DNA of 41,907 nt from NCBI GenBank assembly GCA_045655645.1, contig JAZOPS010000021.1, positions 1 through 41,907 on the forward strand, in the 5' to 3' direction. The stretch comes from Fimenecus sp045655645. GTDB taxonomy: Bacteria; Bacillota; Clostridia; Oscillospirales; Acutalibacteraceae. Below, piece after piece: positions 1 to 7,617 of this stretch (position 1 is the first letter of the stretch; every line of letters starts with the position of its first letter). The notes beneath the pieces were generated by a model. It was not told the DNA's origin. It did no database searches and saw only the letters and a program-made list of their open reading frames with translations. The translations under genes were made by a program, and so were the position numbers.

Positions 1-260
1 TTTGAGCGGAAAATAGTATCCGGAAATATCATTCTCAGAGAGCTGCGGTTGGTGTGATGCAGTAGTGTAAAGTCGGTGAATTCATTCCGTTAGTCGTTGG
101 CTGAAGGTTTTACTGTGTAGGTCAAACGGGTTCGACCGTTATATCGACTAGGGTGTGTTTGCACTCGGAGGTCATTATCGTGAGGTAATGATAAATAGAG
201 GTGGTACCACGGGAATTTTCTCGTCCTCTGTATTCCGAATTGGAATGCAGAGGACTTTTT
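1..260 (+). promoter_or_regulatory. T-box leader, probable tRNA-Phe sensor, upstream of paaK
   Basis: The Stem I hallmarks are present: the AGAGAG motif at 37-42, followed by CTGC/GCAG closing an apical loop with GGTTGGTGTGA. The lower helix is CGGAA (21-25) with TTCCG (85-89). Immediately 5' of the lower-helix 3' strand sits TTC (81-83) followed by A84. This is the same geometry as the threonyl T-box later in the window, so I read the specifier as UUC (Phe). The antiterminator T-box GGTGGTACCACGGG lies around 199-212. Its variable base is U, which would pair with discriminator A73, as in tRNA-Phe. Binding of uncharged tRNA would prevent the terminator at 223-260. The promoter and possibly the first bases of the leader lie outside the window. 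Confidence 0.9.
223..260 (+). terminator. T-box regulated intrinsic terminator
   Basis: A 14-bp stem (GTCCTCTGTATTCC pairing with GGAATGCAGAGGAC, one G-U pair) is followed by a run of T. It overlaps the 3' half of the T-box antiterminator, as expected for a tRNA-controlled read-through switch. Confidence 0.9.
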
Positions 261-324
261 GTTTGCTTCTGCAATCCAAAAACAAAACCACTTTATAGCA
301 AATTGCAGAAAGGACGAAAACAAA

Positions 325-1635
325 ATGGAAAAACGTTACTATCAGAAAGAAATCGAAACCATGCCTGTTGAAGACATTAAAAAGCTACAATCAGAGAAAT
401 TGGTGAAACAGGTAAAGCATGTTTATGAAAATGTGCCTTACTACAAGAATTTAATGGATGAAAAAGGTGTTACACCTGACGACATTAAAGGCATTGAAGA
501 TTTACACAAACTCCCATTCCTTACAAAAGCAGATTTAAGAGATGCTTATCCTTATGGCTTGCTTGCAAAACCACTTAATGAATGTGTAAGAATTCACTCA
601 ACATCAGGTACAACTGGCAGACGAGTTGTTGCTTTCTATACACAGCACGATGTTGACTTGTGGGAAGATTGCTGTGCTCGTGCAATTGTTGCAGCAGGTG
701 GATCTAATGAAGATGTTTTACAAGTAGCTTATGGTTACGGACTTTTCACAGGTGGTGCAGGTCTTCACGGTGGCGGACATAAAGTTGGTTGTCTTACTCT
801 TCCAATGTCATCAGGTAATACAGACCGTCAGATTCAGTTCATGATGGACCTCAAGTCTACTATTCTTTGCTGTACACCATCTTATGCAGCTTATATGGGT
901 GAATCATTGAAAGAACAGGGTTATACACCTGACCAGATTCCTTTAAAGGCAGGTATCTTCGGTGCGGAAGCATGGACTAATGAAATGCGTCGTCAAATTG
1001 AAGAAACACTTGGAATCAAGGCTTATGATATCTATGGACTTACAGAAACATCTGGTCCTGGCGTGTCATTCGAATGTGAAGAACAGACAGGTATGCACAT
1101 TAATGAAGACCACTTCCTTGCAGAAATAATCGACCCTGAAACAGGCGAAGTTTTACCTGAAGGTAGCAAGGGCGAATTGGTATTCACAGCTCTTGATAAA
1201 GAAGCTTTCCCACTTCTTCGTTACCGTACAAGAGATATTTGTGTACTTACTCGTGAAAAATGTTCTTGTGGCAGAACCTTCATCAAAATGGCAAAACCAA
1301 TGGGTAGAAGTGACGATATGCTCATTATCCGTGGTGTCAATGTATTCCCAAGCCAGATTGAAACAGTTCTTCTTAACGAAGGTTATCAGCCAAACTATCA
1401 GATTGTTATTGACCGTGTGAATAATAACGATACATTCGATGTTCTTGTTGAAATGAATCCTGAAATGTTCACAGATACTGTCAGCGGTATTACAGCACAA
1501 GAAAAATCACTTGCAAATGCAATGAAGATTATGCTTGGTATTAATCCAAATGTTAAACTTGTAGCACCAAAGAGCATTGCTCGTAGTGAAGGCAAAGCAG
1601 TACGCGTTATTGATAAGCGTAAACTTTACGATTAA
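325..1635 (+). CDS. paaK: Phenylacetate-CoA ligase family protein (arylacetate-CoA ligase)
   Basis: This 436-residue cytoplasmic adenylate-forming enzyme would activate phenylacetate or a related arylacetate with ATP and CoA. The phosphate-binding loop HSTSGTTG is at residues 91-98 and the A5-like YGLTE motif at 237-241. The C-terminal subdomain follows an RYRTRD stretch. Length matches the PaaK family (about 430-440). I chose ATG 325 because AGAAAGGA lies just upstream; a longer reading frame from 259 would run into the terminator tail. The gene is followed after 18 bp by an ACT-domain gene, a standard pairing in anaerobes. The upstream T-box implies induction when an amino acid, probably Phe, is short. 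The exact aryl substrate cannot be read from the sequence. Confidence 0.9.
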   Translation: MEKRYYQKEIETMPVEDIKKLQSEKLVKQVKHVYENVPYYKNLMDEKGVTPDDIKGIEDLHKLPFLTKADLRDAYPYGLLAKPLNECVRIHSTSGTTGRRVVAFYTQHDVDLWEDCCARAIVAAGGSNEDVLQVAYGYGLFTGGAGLHGGGHKVGCLTLPMSSGNTDRQIQFMMDLKSTILCCTPSYAAYMGESLKEQGYTPDQIPLKAGIFGAEAWTNEMRRQIEETLGIKAYDIYGLTETSGPGVSFECEEQTGMHINEDHFLAEIIDPETGEVLPEGSKGELVFTALDKEAFPLLRYRTRDICVLTREKCSCGRTFIKMAKPMGRSDDMLIIRGVNVFPSQIETVLLNEGYQPNYQIVIDRVNNNDTFDVLVEMNPEMFTDTVSGITAQEKSLANAMKIMLGINPNVKLVAPKSIARSEGKAVRVIDKRKLYD

Positions 1636-1653
1636 TCGAAAGGGGAATATACT

Positions 1654-2085
1654 ATGTCATTAAAACAGTTAACTATATTTGTTGAAAATAAAAAAGGCGC
1701 ATTGGTTGATATTACAAAAATCCTTGCAGAAAACGAAGTTAACCTTCGTGCACTATCTATTGCAGATACACAGGATTTCGGTATTCTCCGTCTTATTGTA
1801 AATGATAACGAAACTGCAACAAAAGCCCTTGGTGAGGCAGGTTATCTTATTAAAACAACCAATGTTGTTGGTGTTAAAATCGGTGACCAACCCGGTAAAC
1901 TCTCAAAAGCATTAGAAGTTCTTGATAATGCTGACATCAATATGGAATATCTCTACGCATTTATGGCAAGAACAGAAAAACATGCTTATGTTGTTCTTCG
2001 CGTTGCCGATAATGATATGGCAGAAAAAGTTCTTGAAGATGCAGGTTTCCACATGATTACTGATGCGGATATAAACAAATTATAA
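1654..2085 (+). CDS. Tandem ACT-domain protein, probable amino-acid sensor for the ligase
   Basis: This 143-residue protein consists of two ACT domains, roughly residues 1-70 and 71-143. The first opens with LKQLTIFVENKKGALVDITK and the second repeats the pattern around GDQPGKLSKALEVLDNADIN; both have the Gly turn after the first strand typical of ligand-binding ACT folds. There is no catalytic domain. ACT proteins of this form regularly sit beside paaK and indolepyruvate ferredoxin oxidoreductase genes and are presumed to bind amino acids. The SD is GAAAGGGG at 1638-1645. It is co-transcribed with paaK and so falls under the same T-box. A direct regulatory action on PaaK is inference. Confidence 0.85.
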   Translation: MSLKQLTIFVENKKGALVDITKILAENEVNLRALSIADTQDFGILRLIVNDNETATKALGEAGYLIKTTNVVGVKIGDQPGKLSKALEVLDNADINMEYLYAFMARTEKHAYVVLRVADNDMAEKVLEDAGFHMITDADINKL

Positions 2086-2093
2086 ACAACAAA

Positions 2094-2130
2094 AAAGACG
2101 CCCTGAGCTAATCAGAGCGTCTTTAATTTT
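2094..2130. terminator. Bidirectional terminator between convergent genes
   Basis: AAAGACGC and GCGTCTTT form the arms (2094-2124), with A-rich sequence before and T-rich sequence after. It serves the ACT gene on the plus strand and the lipoprotein gene on the minus strand. Confidence 0.85.
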
Positions 2131-2140
2131 AAATATGGAA

Positions 2141-3106
2141 TTATATTCCTTTACAAGCAAAGTCTTGCCATGCGCCATCCTGAGAGAGTTTACCGCCATT
2201 TGTGAATTTCTTCATAGCATCTGCATCATTTTTGAGCCATGCATCAAACCAAGCAGTTGCATATCCTGAATATTCGGTAGGATTTGTGCAACAACGGGTG
2301 TGTATTGCATTTGTCTTACAAGCGTAAACTGCAGGACCCTTACAACTTTCATAAGCAGTAACAACCCATTGCTTTGCATTAACAATCAAATCGGCAGAAC
2401 CACCAATGAAGAAAGTTGGTGCAGATAGTTTCTCTGCTTCATAGTCAAAATTACTACCCGCAAATGAAACAACACAATCAACTCTTGAGTCAGCGGCAGC
2501 AGCATTGACAGAGCTTCGTCCACCTTGTGAGTGACCTGCAAGACCAATTTTATTCACATTTATTTTGTTATAGAAAATGCTAGACGAATCTTTGTTTTGA
2601 GCAATTAAGAAATCAACAGATTCAAGCTGTGCAGTACCATCAGCGGACATTGTTTCTGTGTTTGCAATTACAATATATTTACCCTTTGCAAGTTCAATGA
2701 GCAATTTCTCATAAATATCATAAGAAAATCCAGTGCCATTTGCAAATGCGATAATAGGATATGTAATATTTGTCTCTTGCATGTTCGAAGGATAGAAAAC
2801 AATCTGACCATTACCGAAATCTTTTTTCTGAATGGTAACAGGTGTTGAACCTGTCTTTTTAGTTGTAGTTTCATCAGAAGAATTTTTGGTTGTTGTTTCT
2901 GTTGGCTTTTGTGTCTGCTTTGTAGTTGTTTCAGTTGTTGATGTGTTAAGGTCAACGTTTACATCTACATTAACATCAACATTGATATTGTCATTTGATT
3001 CTGTTGTGGTTGTTGTTGAACTGTTATCAATAGGCTCTTCTTTTCCACAACCAACAATGCAGAAAAGCATAGTAAAAGCTAATAATAAAGATAAAACCTT
3101 TTTCAT
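2141..3106 (-). CDS. Secreted alpha/beta-hydrolase lipoprotein
   Basis: This 321-residue predicted lipoprotein has a hydrophobic signal ending in CIVGC (Cys20 the likely lipidated residue). A Ser/Thr/Asn-Val-Asp-rich linker follows (about residues 25-90), then an alpha/beta-hydrolase domain. Visible catalytic residues are the nucleophile Ser193 in GHSQGG, Asp239 in GGSADLI and His269 in NAIHTR. This order and the fold resemble the dienelactone hydrolase/cutinase-like esterase group, so an extracellular esterase is likely; the substrate is unknown. The frame extends to a TTG at 3121, but GGGGAGA at 3113-3119 is a good SD for ATG 3106 (6-nt spacing) and sits too close to any earlier start. It is a single gene with a terminator at 2094-2130. 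Confidence 0.8.
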   Translation of the reverse strand: MKKVLSLLLAFTMLFCIVGCGKEEPIDNSSTTTTTESNDNINVDVNVDVNVDLNTSTTETTTKQTQKPTETTTKNSSDETTTKKTGSTPVTIQKKDFGNGQIVFYPSNMQETNITYPIIAFANGTGFSYDIYEKLLIELAKGKYIVIANTETMSADGTAQLESVDFLIAQNKDSSSIFYNKINVNKIGLAGHSQGGRSSVNAAAADSRVDCVVSFAGSNFDYEAEKLSAPTFFIGGSADLIVNAKQWVVTAYESCKGPAVYACKTNAIHTRCCTNPTEYSGYATAWFDAWLKNDADAMKKFTNGGKLSQDGAWQDFACKGI

Positions 3107-3170
3107 CGACATTCTCCCCAAATCTTTATCGTTATATCTATTATATCACATAAAAATAATCTAGCAAGTA

Positions 3171-3229
3171 AAAAAGCACTTAACTTTAAAGTTAAGTGCT
3201 TTTCTTAGTGGACCACATAGGACTCGAAT
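3171..3229 (-). repeat. Duplicated tRNA 3' end and terminator (tRNA remnant)
   Basis: This stretch is nearly identical to 3354-3412: the same hairpin (GCACTTAAC ... GTTAAGTGC with flanking A and T runs) and the same TGGACCACATAGGACTCGAA, which is the 3' acceptor strand and T-arm of the intact tRNA on the minus strand. It diverges after 3229, so it is a broken copy and cannot make a tRNA. Only one base differs in the tRNA part before the break (A instead of G at the CCA end). Confidence 0.8.
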
Positions 3230-3334
3230 TATAGACTCACAATGCGAATGAGGGATTCGCATTGTGCTCTTCGTTAAAAACGATTCACTGAATCGTTTTC
3301 TTTATGCTCAGACCTTCACAGGTTCGAGTCCCAT
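3217..3334. repeat. Palindromic element bounded by tRNA T-arm fragments
   Basis: The ends are inverted copies, GGACTCGAA (3220-3228) and TTCGAGTCC (3323-3331), each matching a tRNA T-arm but in opposite orientations. Between them lie two strong hairpins: CACAATGCGAAT/ATTCGCATTGTG (3238-3266) and AAAACGATTCA/TGAATCGTTTT (3277-3299). No ORF is present. It looks like a REP- or MITE-like insertion in a tRNA fragment, or a rearranged tRNA pair; the sequence alone does not decide. Confidence 0.55.
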
Positions 3335-3353
3335 AATTAAATAATATAAAATA

Positions 3354-3386
3354 AAAAGCACCTAACAAAAAGTTAAGTGCTTTTCT
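3354..3386 (-). terminator. tRNA terminator
   Basis: On the minus strand AAAAGCACTTAAC pairs with GTTAGGTGCTTTTT directly after the tRNA CCA end. A near-identical copy lies at 3171-3203. Confidence 0.8.
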
Positions 3387-3463
3387 TGGTGGACCACATA
3401 GGACTCGAACCTATGACCGTCCGGTTATGAGCCGGATGCTCTAACCAACTGAGCTAGTGGTCC
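3387..3463 (-). tRNA. tRNA with CAU anticodon (elongator Met or lysidine-type Ile2)
   Basis: This 77-nt cloverleaf reads on the minus strand from acceptor GGACCAC through D-arm TAGCTCAGTTGGTTAGA, an anticodon stem closed by CCGG pairs with loop CTCATAA (anticodon CAT at 3427-3429) and T-arm TAGGTTCGAGTCCTA to GTGGTCC, discriminator A and encoded CCA. The CAU anticodon fits tRNA-Met or tRNA-Ile2, whose C34 is modified to lysidine by TilS. The GGACC acceptor and overall sequence look somewhat closer to Gram-positive Ile2, but I cannot settle this by eye. Confidence 0.93.
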
Positions 3464-3479
3464 TTAACGAGCATAAATT

Positions 3480-3508
3480 ATTATATATTTTATGCTTGAA
3501 AAAGTCAA
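3480..3508 (-). promoter_or_regulatory. Sigma-A promoter for the CAU tRNA
   Basis: On the minus strand TTGACT (3503-3508) and TATAAT (3480-3485) are 17 bp apart. Transcription would begin about 10 nt before the mature tRNA 5' end. Confidence 0.75.
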
Positions 3509-3532
3509 TAGATATTCTAATTTTTTTGTTTG

Positions 3533-5131
3533 TTATTGTTGCTTTAATTCAACAATTCTCTCTACTATTTGCTTGAATATTGGTGCGCAGTCTTCTGCGC
3601 CTGTTTTACCATCTTCTTTAAATATCACAATTGTATAAGTTGTGTCATTATAATCAAAATATCCGCAAAACCAAGTGTGCATAATTTCACGACCATCGTC
3701 AAACCAACCACTTTGAGCGGTTGCGGTTTTTCCGTGACCTATAACAAGGTCCGAATGTGCTCTGTAACCACTTCCAATTTCCACAACACCTTTTAAATAT
3801 TTATCTATGCTTTTTACTGTGCTGTTATTTAAAACCTGACACTTGTCTGGTAATTTCACCTTTTGAATGGCGTTTCCGTCTTTATCTATAATGGCTTTCA
3901 TTAGCGTGGGCTCTCTGTAATATCCGCCGTTTGCAAATACAGAATAAACACAAGCCATCTGAATAGGACTAATAAGCAATTTTCCTTGTCCAAATGATAA
4001 ATTAGCAAGGTCTTGTGGTGAAGAAATGTCCTGAATACTTGGCAAGAATCCCGCTTGAATAGAATAGTTATCAGCAATTTCCGTTGCTTGATTAAACCCT
4101 AAATTTTCACAAAGTGAAATTATTCTTTCTGCACCAATTTCTTGCCCCAATGCTATAAAATATGAATTGCAAGACTTTGCCGTTGCAGTTTCCATGTTTA
4201 CAAGTCCGTGAGCAACACCATTATTACAAGAAAATTTTCTGCCACCAATAGTTATGCAACCGACACAGTTGTAGGTCAGGTCAATATTATTTTCAATGGC
4301 AACTGAAGCAATAATAGGCTTAAAAACTGACCCTACGCTATAAGCAGAAGTCGCACGATTAACAAAAGGCTCATTTATATCGTCAATTGATAATTCAAGC
4401 TTGTTTGGGTTGAATGTTGGCACAGAAGCACTTGCAAGAATTTCTGTAGTATTAGAATTCATAATAACCACAGCACCTTTTGTCACATTGTTTTCTACTA
4501 AAACTGATTCTGCAATTTTTTGGAAATTCAAATCAATAGTTAGTTGAATACCGGCAGGCGACAGATAGTTTTCACTTGCAAACTCCAACTTTTCGCCGTG
4601 AATAATATGTCCCAATGCATTTACACTCCAACGAGCATTTATTGTGCCTGAATTTTGCGACAAATAACTGTTGTATGCCTTTTCAAGTCCCATTGCACCA
4701 GAGTTTTCGCTGTCAAGATGACCGATAACATGCACGCAGGGTTGATTATCAGCATATCTTTTTGAAAGTGTTACAGTTTTGATTGTGTCGTCATTAAAGT
4801 TTTGATTTATGGATAAGATATTCACTTTACCTTTTGACATATTATCATAAAACTCGTTTTTTTCGTCACTTGAAAGATAGGGAAATACCTTTTCTGTATT
4901 TTCACTTAAAGGCAAACAAACGGTAATGCTATAGTTCTGCGAATTAACAAGTTTTTGCCCGTTAGCGTCATAAATCATTCCTCGCGATGTGTCAAGAGAG
5001 ACACTCTTTTTATTTGCTGTTTGAGCAGTTTCGGATATATCCAAATCAATTACTGTAAAAAAGATATTTAAAATAAGAATTCCAAAAATAACCATCAATG
5101 AGAAAAAAGAAATTGCGACTCTGTTATGCAT
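3533..5131 (-). CDS. Class B penicillin-binding protein (transpeptidase) with KTA instead of KTG
   Basis: This 532-residue cell-wall transpeptidase would cross-link peptidoglycan outside the membrane. It has one N-terminal membrane segment (about residues 6-28), a dimerisation-like segment starting DTSRGMIYDANGQKL, and a transpeptidase domain with SVFK (Ser268 nucleophile, Lys271) and SCN (320-322). The third box reads GHGKTATAQ, so it is KTA (468-470), not the usual KTG. There is no PASTA domain and no glycosyltransferase domain. It resembles the FtsI/SpoVD/PBP2 group; which one cannot be decided. The start codon lies directly after a terminator-like hairpin that also contains the SD (5132-5166). 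PAP2 lies upstream on the same strand. Confidence 0.85.
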   Translation of the reverse strand: MHNRVAISFFSLMVIFGILILNIFFTVIDLDISETAQTANKKSVSLDTSRGMIYDANGQKLVNSQNYSITVCLPLSENTEKVFPYLSSDEKNEFYDNMSKGKVNILSINQNFNDDTIKTVTLSKRYADNQPCVHVIGHLDSENSGAMGLEKAYNSYLSQNSGTINARWSVNALGHIIHGEKLEFASENYLSPAGIQLTIDLNFQKIAESVLVENNVTKGAVVIMNSNTTEILASASVPTFNPNKLELSIDDINEPFVNRATSAYSVGSVFKPIIASVAIENNIDLTYNCVGCITIGGRKFSCNNGVAHGLVNMETATAKSCNSYFIALGQEIGAERIISLCENLGFNQATEIADNYSIQAGFLPSIQDISSPQDLANLSFGQGKLLISPIQMACVYSVFANGGYYREPTLMKAIIDKDGNAIQKVKLPDKCQVLNNSTVKSIDKYLKGVVEIGSGYRAHSDLVIGHGKTATAQSGWFDDGREIMHTWFCGYFDYNDTTYTIVIFKEDGKTGAEDCAPIFKQIVERIVELKQQ

Positions 5132-5166
5132 AAAAAATCACCCGTGTAAAGTTTTGACACGGGTGA
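5132..5166 (-). promoter_or_regulatory. Terminator-like hairpin holding the PBP ribosome-binding site
   Basis: On the minus strand a perfect 10-bp stem, TCACCCGTGT/ACACGGGTGA with a 9-nt loop, is followed by six T and then the ATG of the PBP gene. GGGTGA in the 3' arm is the only plausible SD (6 nt from ATG). The hairpin would both end the PAP2 transcript and, in read-through RNA, hide the PBP start. Confidence 0.7.
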
Positions 5167-5182
5167 GTGATTTTATAAGTAT

Positions 5183-5812
5183 TTATGCTTTTTTCTTCTT
5201 GAATTTTTCTGCTAAGTCAAATTCTGCAAATTTTGTATTCTGAGTCTTTTTCATGATAGCATTCATAATAACAAAGCCCATGATGCCTGCGAATGTACCA
5301 ACAAAAACGCCACCAATAACATCTGTTACATAGTGTACCATAAGATAGATTCTTGAAAGCCCAACAAGAACAGACATAATAGGGAATACCCAACTGTATT
5401 TTTTGTTAAGAACAAGGAAAAGTGCAACGCCCAATTCGAAAGCAGCGGTTGTGTGACCCGATGGGAATGATTTTTCACTCTCAATGTGAGCACCTGCAAA
5501 TTCGTGCCAACTCATGAAAACTGGGTTATCTGCATAATAAATATAAGGTCTAGGACGAGCAAACAAAGGTTTCATAACAAGGTTTGTAAGAAGCGTTCCT
5601 ACTAAAACTGCAAAAAGAACTGTAAGACCAAATTTACGTGTCTTTTTGAAGAAAGCAAGAAATAAACCTACAAATGCCATTGGTGTTACAAAAGAGCCAC
5701 CACCAAAGAATGTGATAAATTCTGCAACAATATTCATTGTAGCACTATGAATTTGCTCACCAAAGAATGCGAATACACTCATATCAAATGAGTCAAAAAT
5801 TGAAAAATCCAT
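5183..5812 (-). CDS. PAP2-family membrane phosphatase
   Basis: This 209-residue multi-pass protein has the three phosphatase motifs: KPLFARPRP (K-x6-RP), PSGH within KSFPSGHTTAAF, and SRIYLMVHYVTD (SR-x5-H-x3-D). About five to six membrane segments place the active site at the outer face. Family members hydrolyse lipid phosphates such as undecaprenyl pyrophosphate or phosphatidic acid. The neighbouring PBP makes a role in cell-wall lipid carrier recycling attractive, but that is inference. The frame can begin at TTG 5818, but AAAGGAG at 5821-5827 is best spaced for ATG 5812. Confidence 0.85.
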   Translation of the reverse strand: MDFSIFDSFDMSVFAFFGEQIHSATMNIVAEFITFFGGGSFVTPMAFVGLFLAFFKKTRKFGLTVLFAVLVGTLLTNLVMKPLFARPRPYIYYADNPVFMSWHEFAGAHIESEKSFPSGHTTAAFELGVALFLVLNKKYSWVFPIMSVLVGLSRIYLMVHYVTDVIGGVFVGTFAGIMGFVIMNAIMKKTQNTKFAEFDLAEKFKKKKA

Positions 5813-5892
5813 ATCCAATCTCCTTTATGTAATTTTATATATACATTTTACAACACTTTTCATTATTTTTCAACCATATTGAAACTATATAA

Positions 5893-5921
5893 TTGATTTT
5901 ATTAGCATTTAGATTTATAAT
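5893..5921 (+). promoter_or_regulatory. Sigma-A promoter of the first GPH symporter
   Basis: TTGATT (5893-5898) and TATAAT (5916-5921) are separated by 17 bp. The SD AGAGGGGG and ATG 5948 follow closely. Confidence 0.65.
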
Positions 5922-5947
5922 GTTTTTATGAGAGGGGGCTATACCCA

Positions 5948-7582
5948 ATGAATAAGATTAAAAAGGGAATAAATACAGTAAAGTCCAATTGGAAAACAGC
6001 GCCACAAGGTAGTTATGTGCCATATAAAGAAATTGTGGCATATTCGGTTGGTGGCATGGGTGTTTATTTTATCACTGCAATTGTGGGTATGATAGGCTTA
6101 AGCGCAGGTAGTATGATTGTTGGTGCTTCAATAGGTATTTCTGCTATGGATTTGCAGACAATGAATGTTATCACAACTCTTGTTATGCTTCTTATCGCAC
6201 CAACCCGAGCAATGCTCTTTGATAACACTAAGAGTAAAATGGGTAAATTCAGACCATACATAATGACTCTTGGACTTCCAACGGCTATTATCGGTACGGT
6301 TTTTGTGTATTTGCCATACGAAACAATGGAATATAACCAGAAACTGATTGCAGTTTTTGTATGCTATACACTTTTGCAATTCTTTTCACCATTTTATAGC
6401 TCGGCTTATTCAGGACTTGTTCAGGTTATGTCTGCAAACTCAAAAGAGCGTTCATGGATAATCGAAATTAGTTCAATTATATATTCTTTTGCGCCAACAG
6501 TTATTAATCCTGTTATGCCGCTTATAGGACCACTTGATGATATGAAAACATATCGTATAGGTTTCCCGATTTTCTGTACAATAGGTGTAATTATCAGTAT
6601 GCTCTGCGTTTTTGGTACAAAAGAAAGAGTCATTGCGCCAAAACAATATGTTCAGAAAATGGGCTTTTTTGAAGGGCTTAAAAAGGTTTCTAATAATAAA
6701 TATTTCTGGATTATCAATGTTTCTCAATGGTTGACATTTTTAAGTCAGGGTTACGGCTATATATTCCAATGGATATTCTATTACGGAATGAACAACCCTG
6801 CAATTTACTCAATTATGACAGTAATTAAAGGTGAGGCATACACTCCGGGTATGGTTGCAGCAGCACCACTTACTAATAAACTTGGTAAAAAGAGAGTGTG
6901 TTTGATTTCTCTTTCAATTCAGGTTGTTTGTCTTTGCCTTATGATGTTCCTTTATAAAAACTATGTTCTTTTGTTTGTGTGTATCTTTATAAAAGAAATG
7001 GTTGGTGCAGTTTCAATTATCTATCTTCCAGCAATGAAAGCAGACATGATGGATTATCAGCAATATAAAACAGGGGATAGACTTGAAGGTTTTATTGAGC
7101 AGGGTGGAATTTTATTGGGTAGCATTGTTACATTGGCAACAGGTTACTTTTTACCAATTGTTTTTAAAACCTATGGTCTTACAAATAACTATGATGATTT
7201 GTATAATGAGGCTTTCAGAACACCTTTGGTGCGCGCCGTAATTATCTATGCGATATTTGGTACAATTCTTTCAATTATCCCATTCCTTTTCTATGACCTT
7301 ACAGAAGAAAAGAGAAAAAATATGATTACAGCACTTAAACTTCGTGCAATCTTCTCTGATTTTGACCGTGAAGATTTTGATAATTCAAATCTTGTTGAAG
7401 TATTTAACCTTGTTTGTGAAGCAGAAGCAAATCTCGAAAAGTATGCAAAGTATGAGACAAAACAAGAAAAAGAAAAATACATGTGTGCAAAAATTGTTTG
7501 TGACGAAATAGAAAAACTAAAAGCAGAAGATATTAATAAATGGAATAAGATTATTGAAGAATACAAAGCCATTAAGGTATAA
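5948..7582 (+). CDS. GPH-family sugar:cation symporter (MelB-like MFS)
   Basis: This 544-residue membrane transporter has about 12 hydrophobic segments over residues 30-455. It opens with the shared paralog signature W-K-T-x-P-x-G-x-Y-x-P-Y-K-E-I, also seen in the symporter at 28449-30971, and has the LFDNTKSKMGKFRPY loop between segments 2 and 3 and DYQQYKTGDRLEG, both characteristic of the glycoside-pentoside-hexuronide family. A hydrophilic tail of about 85 residues begins LKLRAIFSDFD and matches the start of the long tail in the third paralog. It would import a sugar or short oligosaccharide with Na+ or H+. The substrate is not readable. It is transcribed alone, with a promoter at 5893-5921 and a terminator at 7584-7612. 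Confidence 0.85.
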   Translation: MNKIKKGINTVKSNWKTAPQGSYVPYKEIVAYSVGGMGVYFITAIVGMIGLSAGSMIVGASIGISAMDLQTMNVITTLVMLLIAPTRAMLFDNTKSKMGKFRPYIMTLGLPTAIIGTVFVYLPYETMEYNQKLIAVFVCYTLLQFFSPFYSSAYSGLVQVMSANSKERSWIIEISSIIYSFAPTVINPVMPLIGPLDDMKTYRIGFPIFCTIGVIISMLCVFGTKERVIAPKQYVQKMGFFEGLKKVSNNKYFWIINVSQWLTFLSQGYGYIFQWIFYYGMNNPAIYSIMTVIKGEAYTPGMVAAAPLTNKLGKKRVCLISLSIQVVCLCLMMFLYKNYVLLFVCIFIKEMVGAVSIIYLPAMKADMMDYQQYKTGDRLEGFIEQGGILLGSIVTLATGYFLPIVFKTYGLTNNYDDLYNEAFRTPLVRAVIIYAIFGTILSIIPFLFYDLTEEKRKNMITALKLRAIFSDFDREDFDNSNLVEVFNLVCEAEANLEKYAKYETKQEKEKYMCAKIVCDEIEKLKAEDINKWNKIIEEYKAIKV

Positions 7583-7583
7583 A

Positions 7584-7612
7584 AAAGAGCCGTCTCACGA
7601 CGGCTCTTTAAA
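7584..7612. terminator. Bidirectional terminator
   Basis: AAAGAGCCGTC and GACGGCTCTTT form a perfect 11-bp stem with a 4-nt loop between convergent genes. Confidence 0.9.
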
Positions 7613-7617
7613 TTTGT

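Noticed and set aside
259..324. Upstream extension of the paaK reading frame
   Set aside because: It begins in the T-box terminator tail, has no SD of its own, and the family N-terminus and SD both point to 325.
3171..3416. CRISPR-like array
   Set aside because: There are only two repeat units and they are tRNA 3' end plus terminator; no spacers or cas genes.
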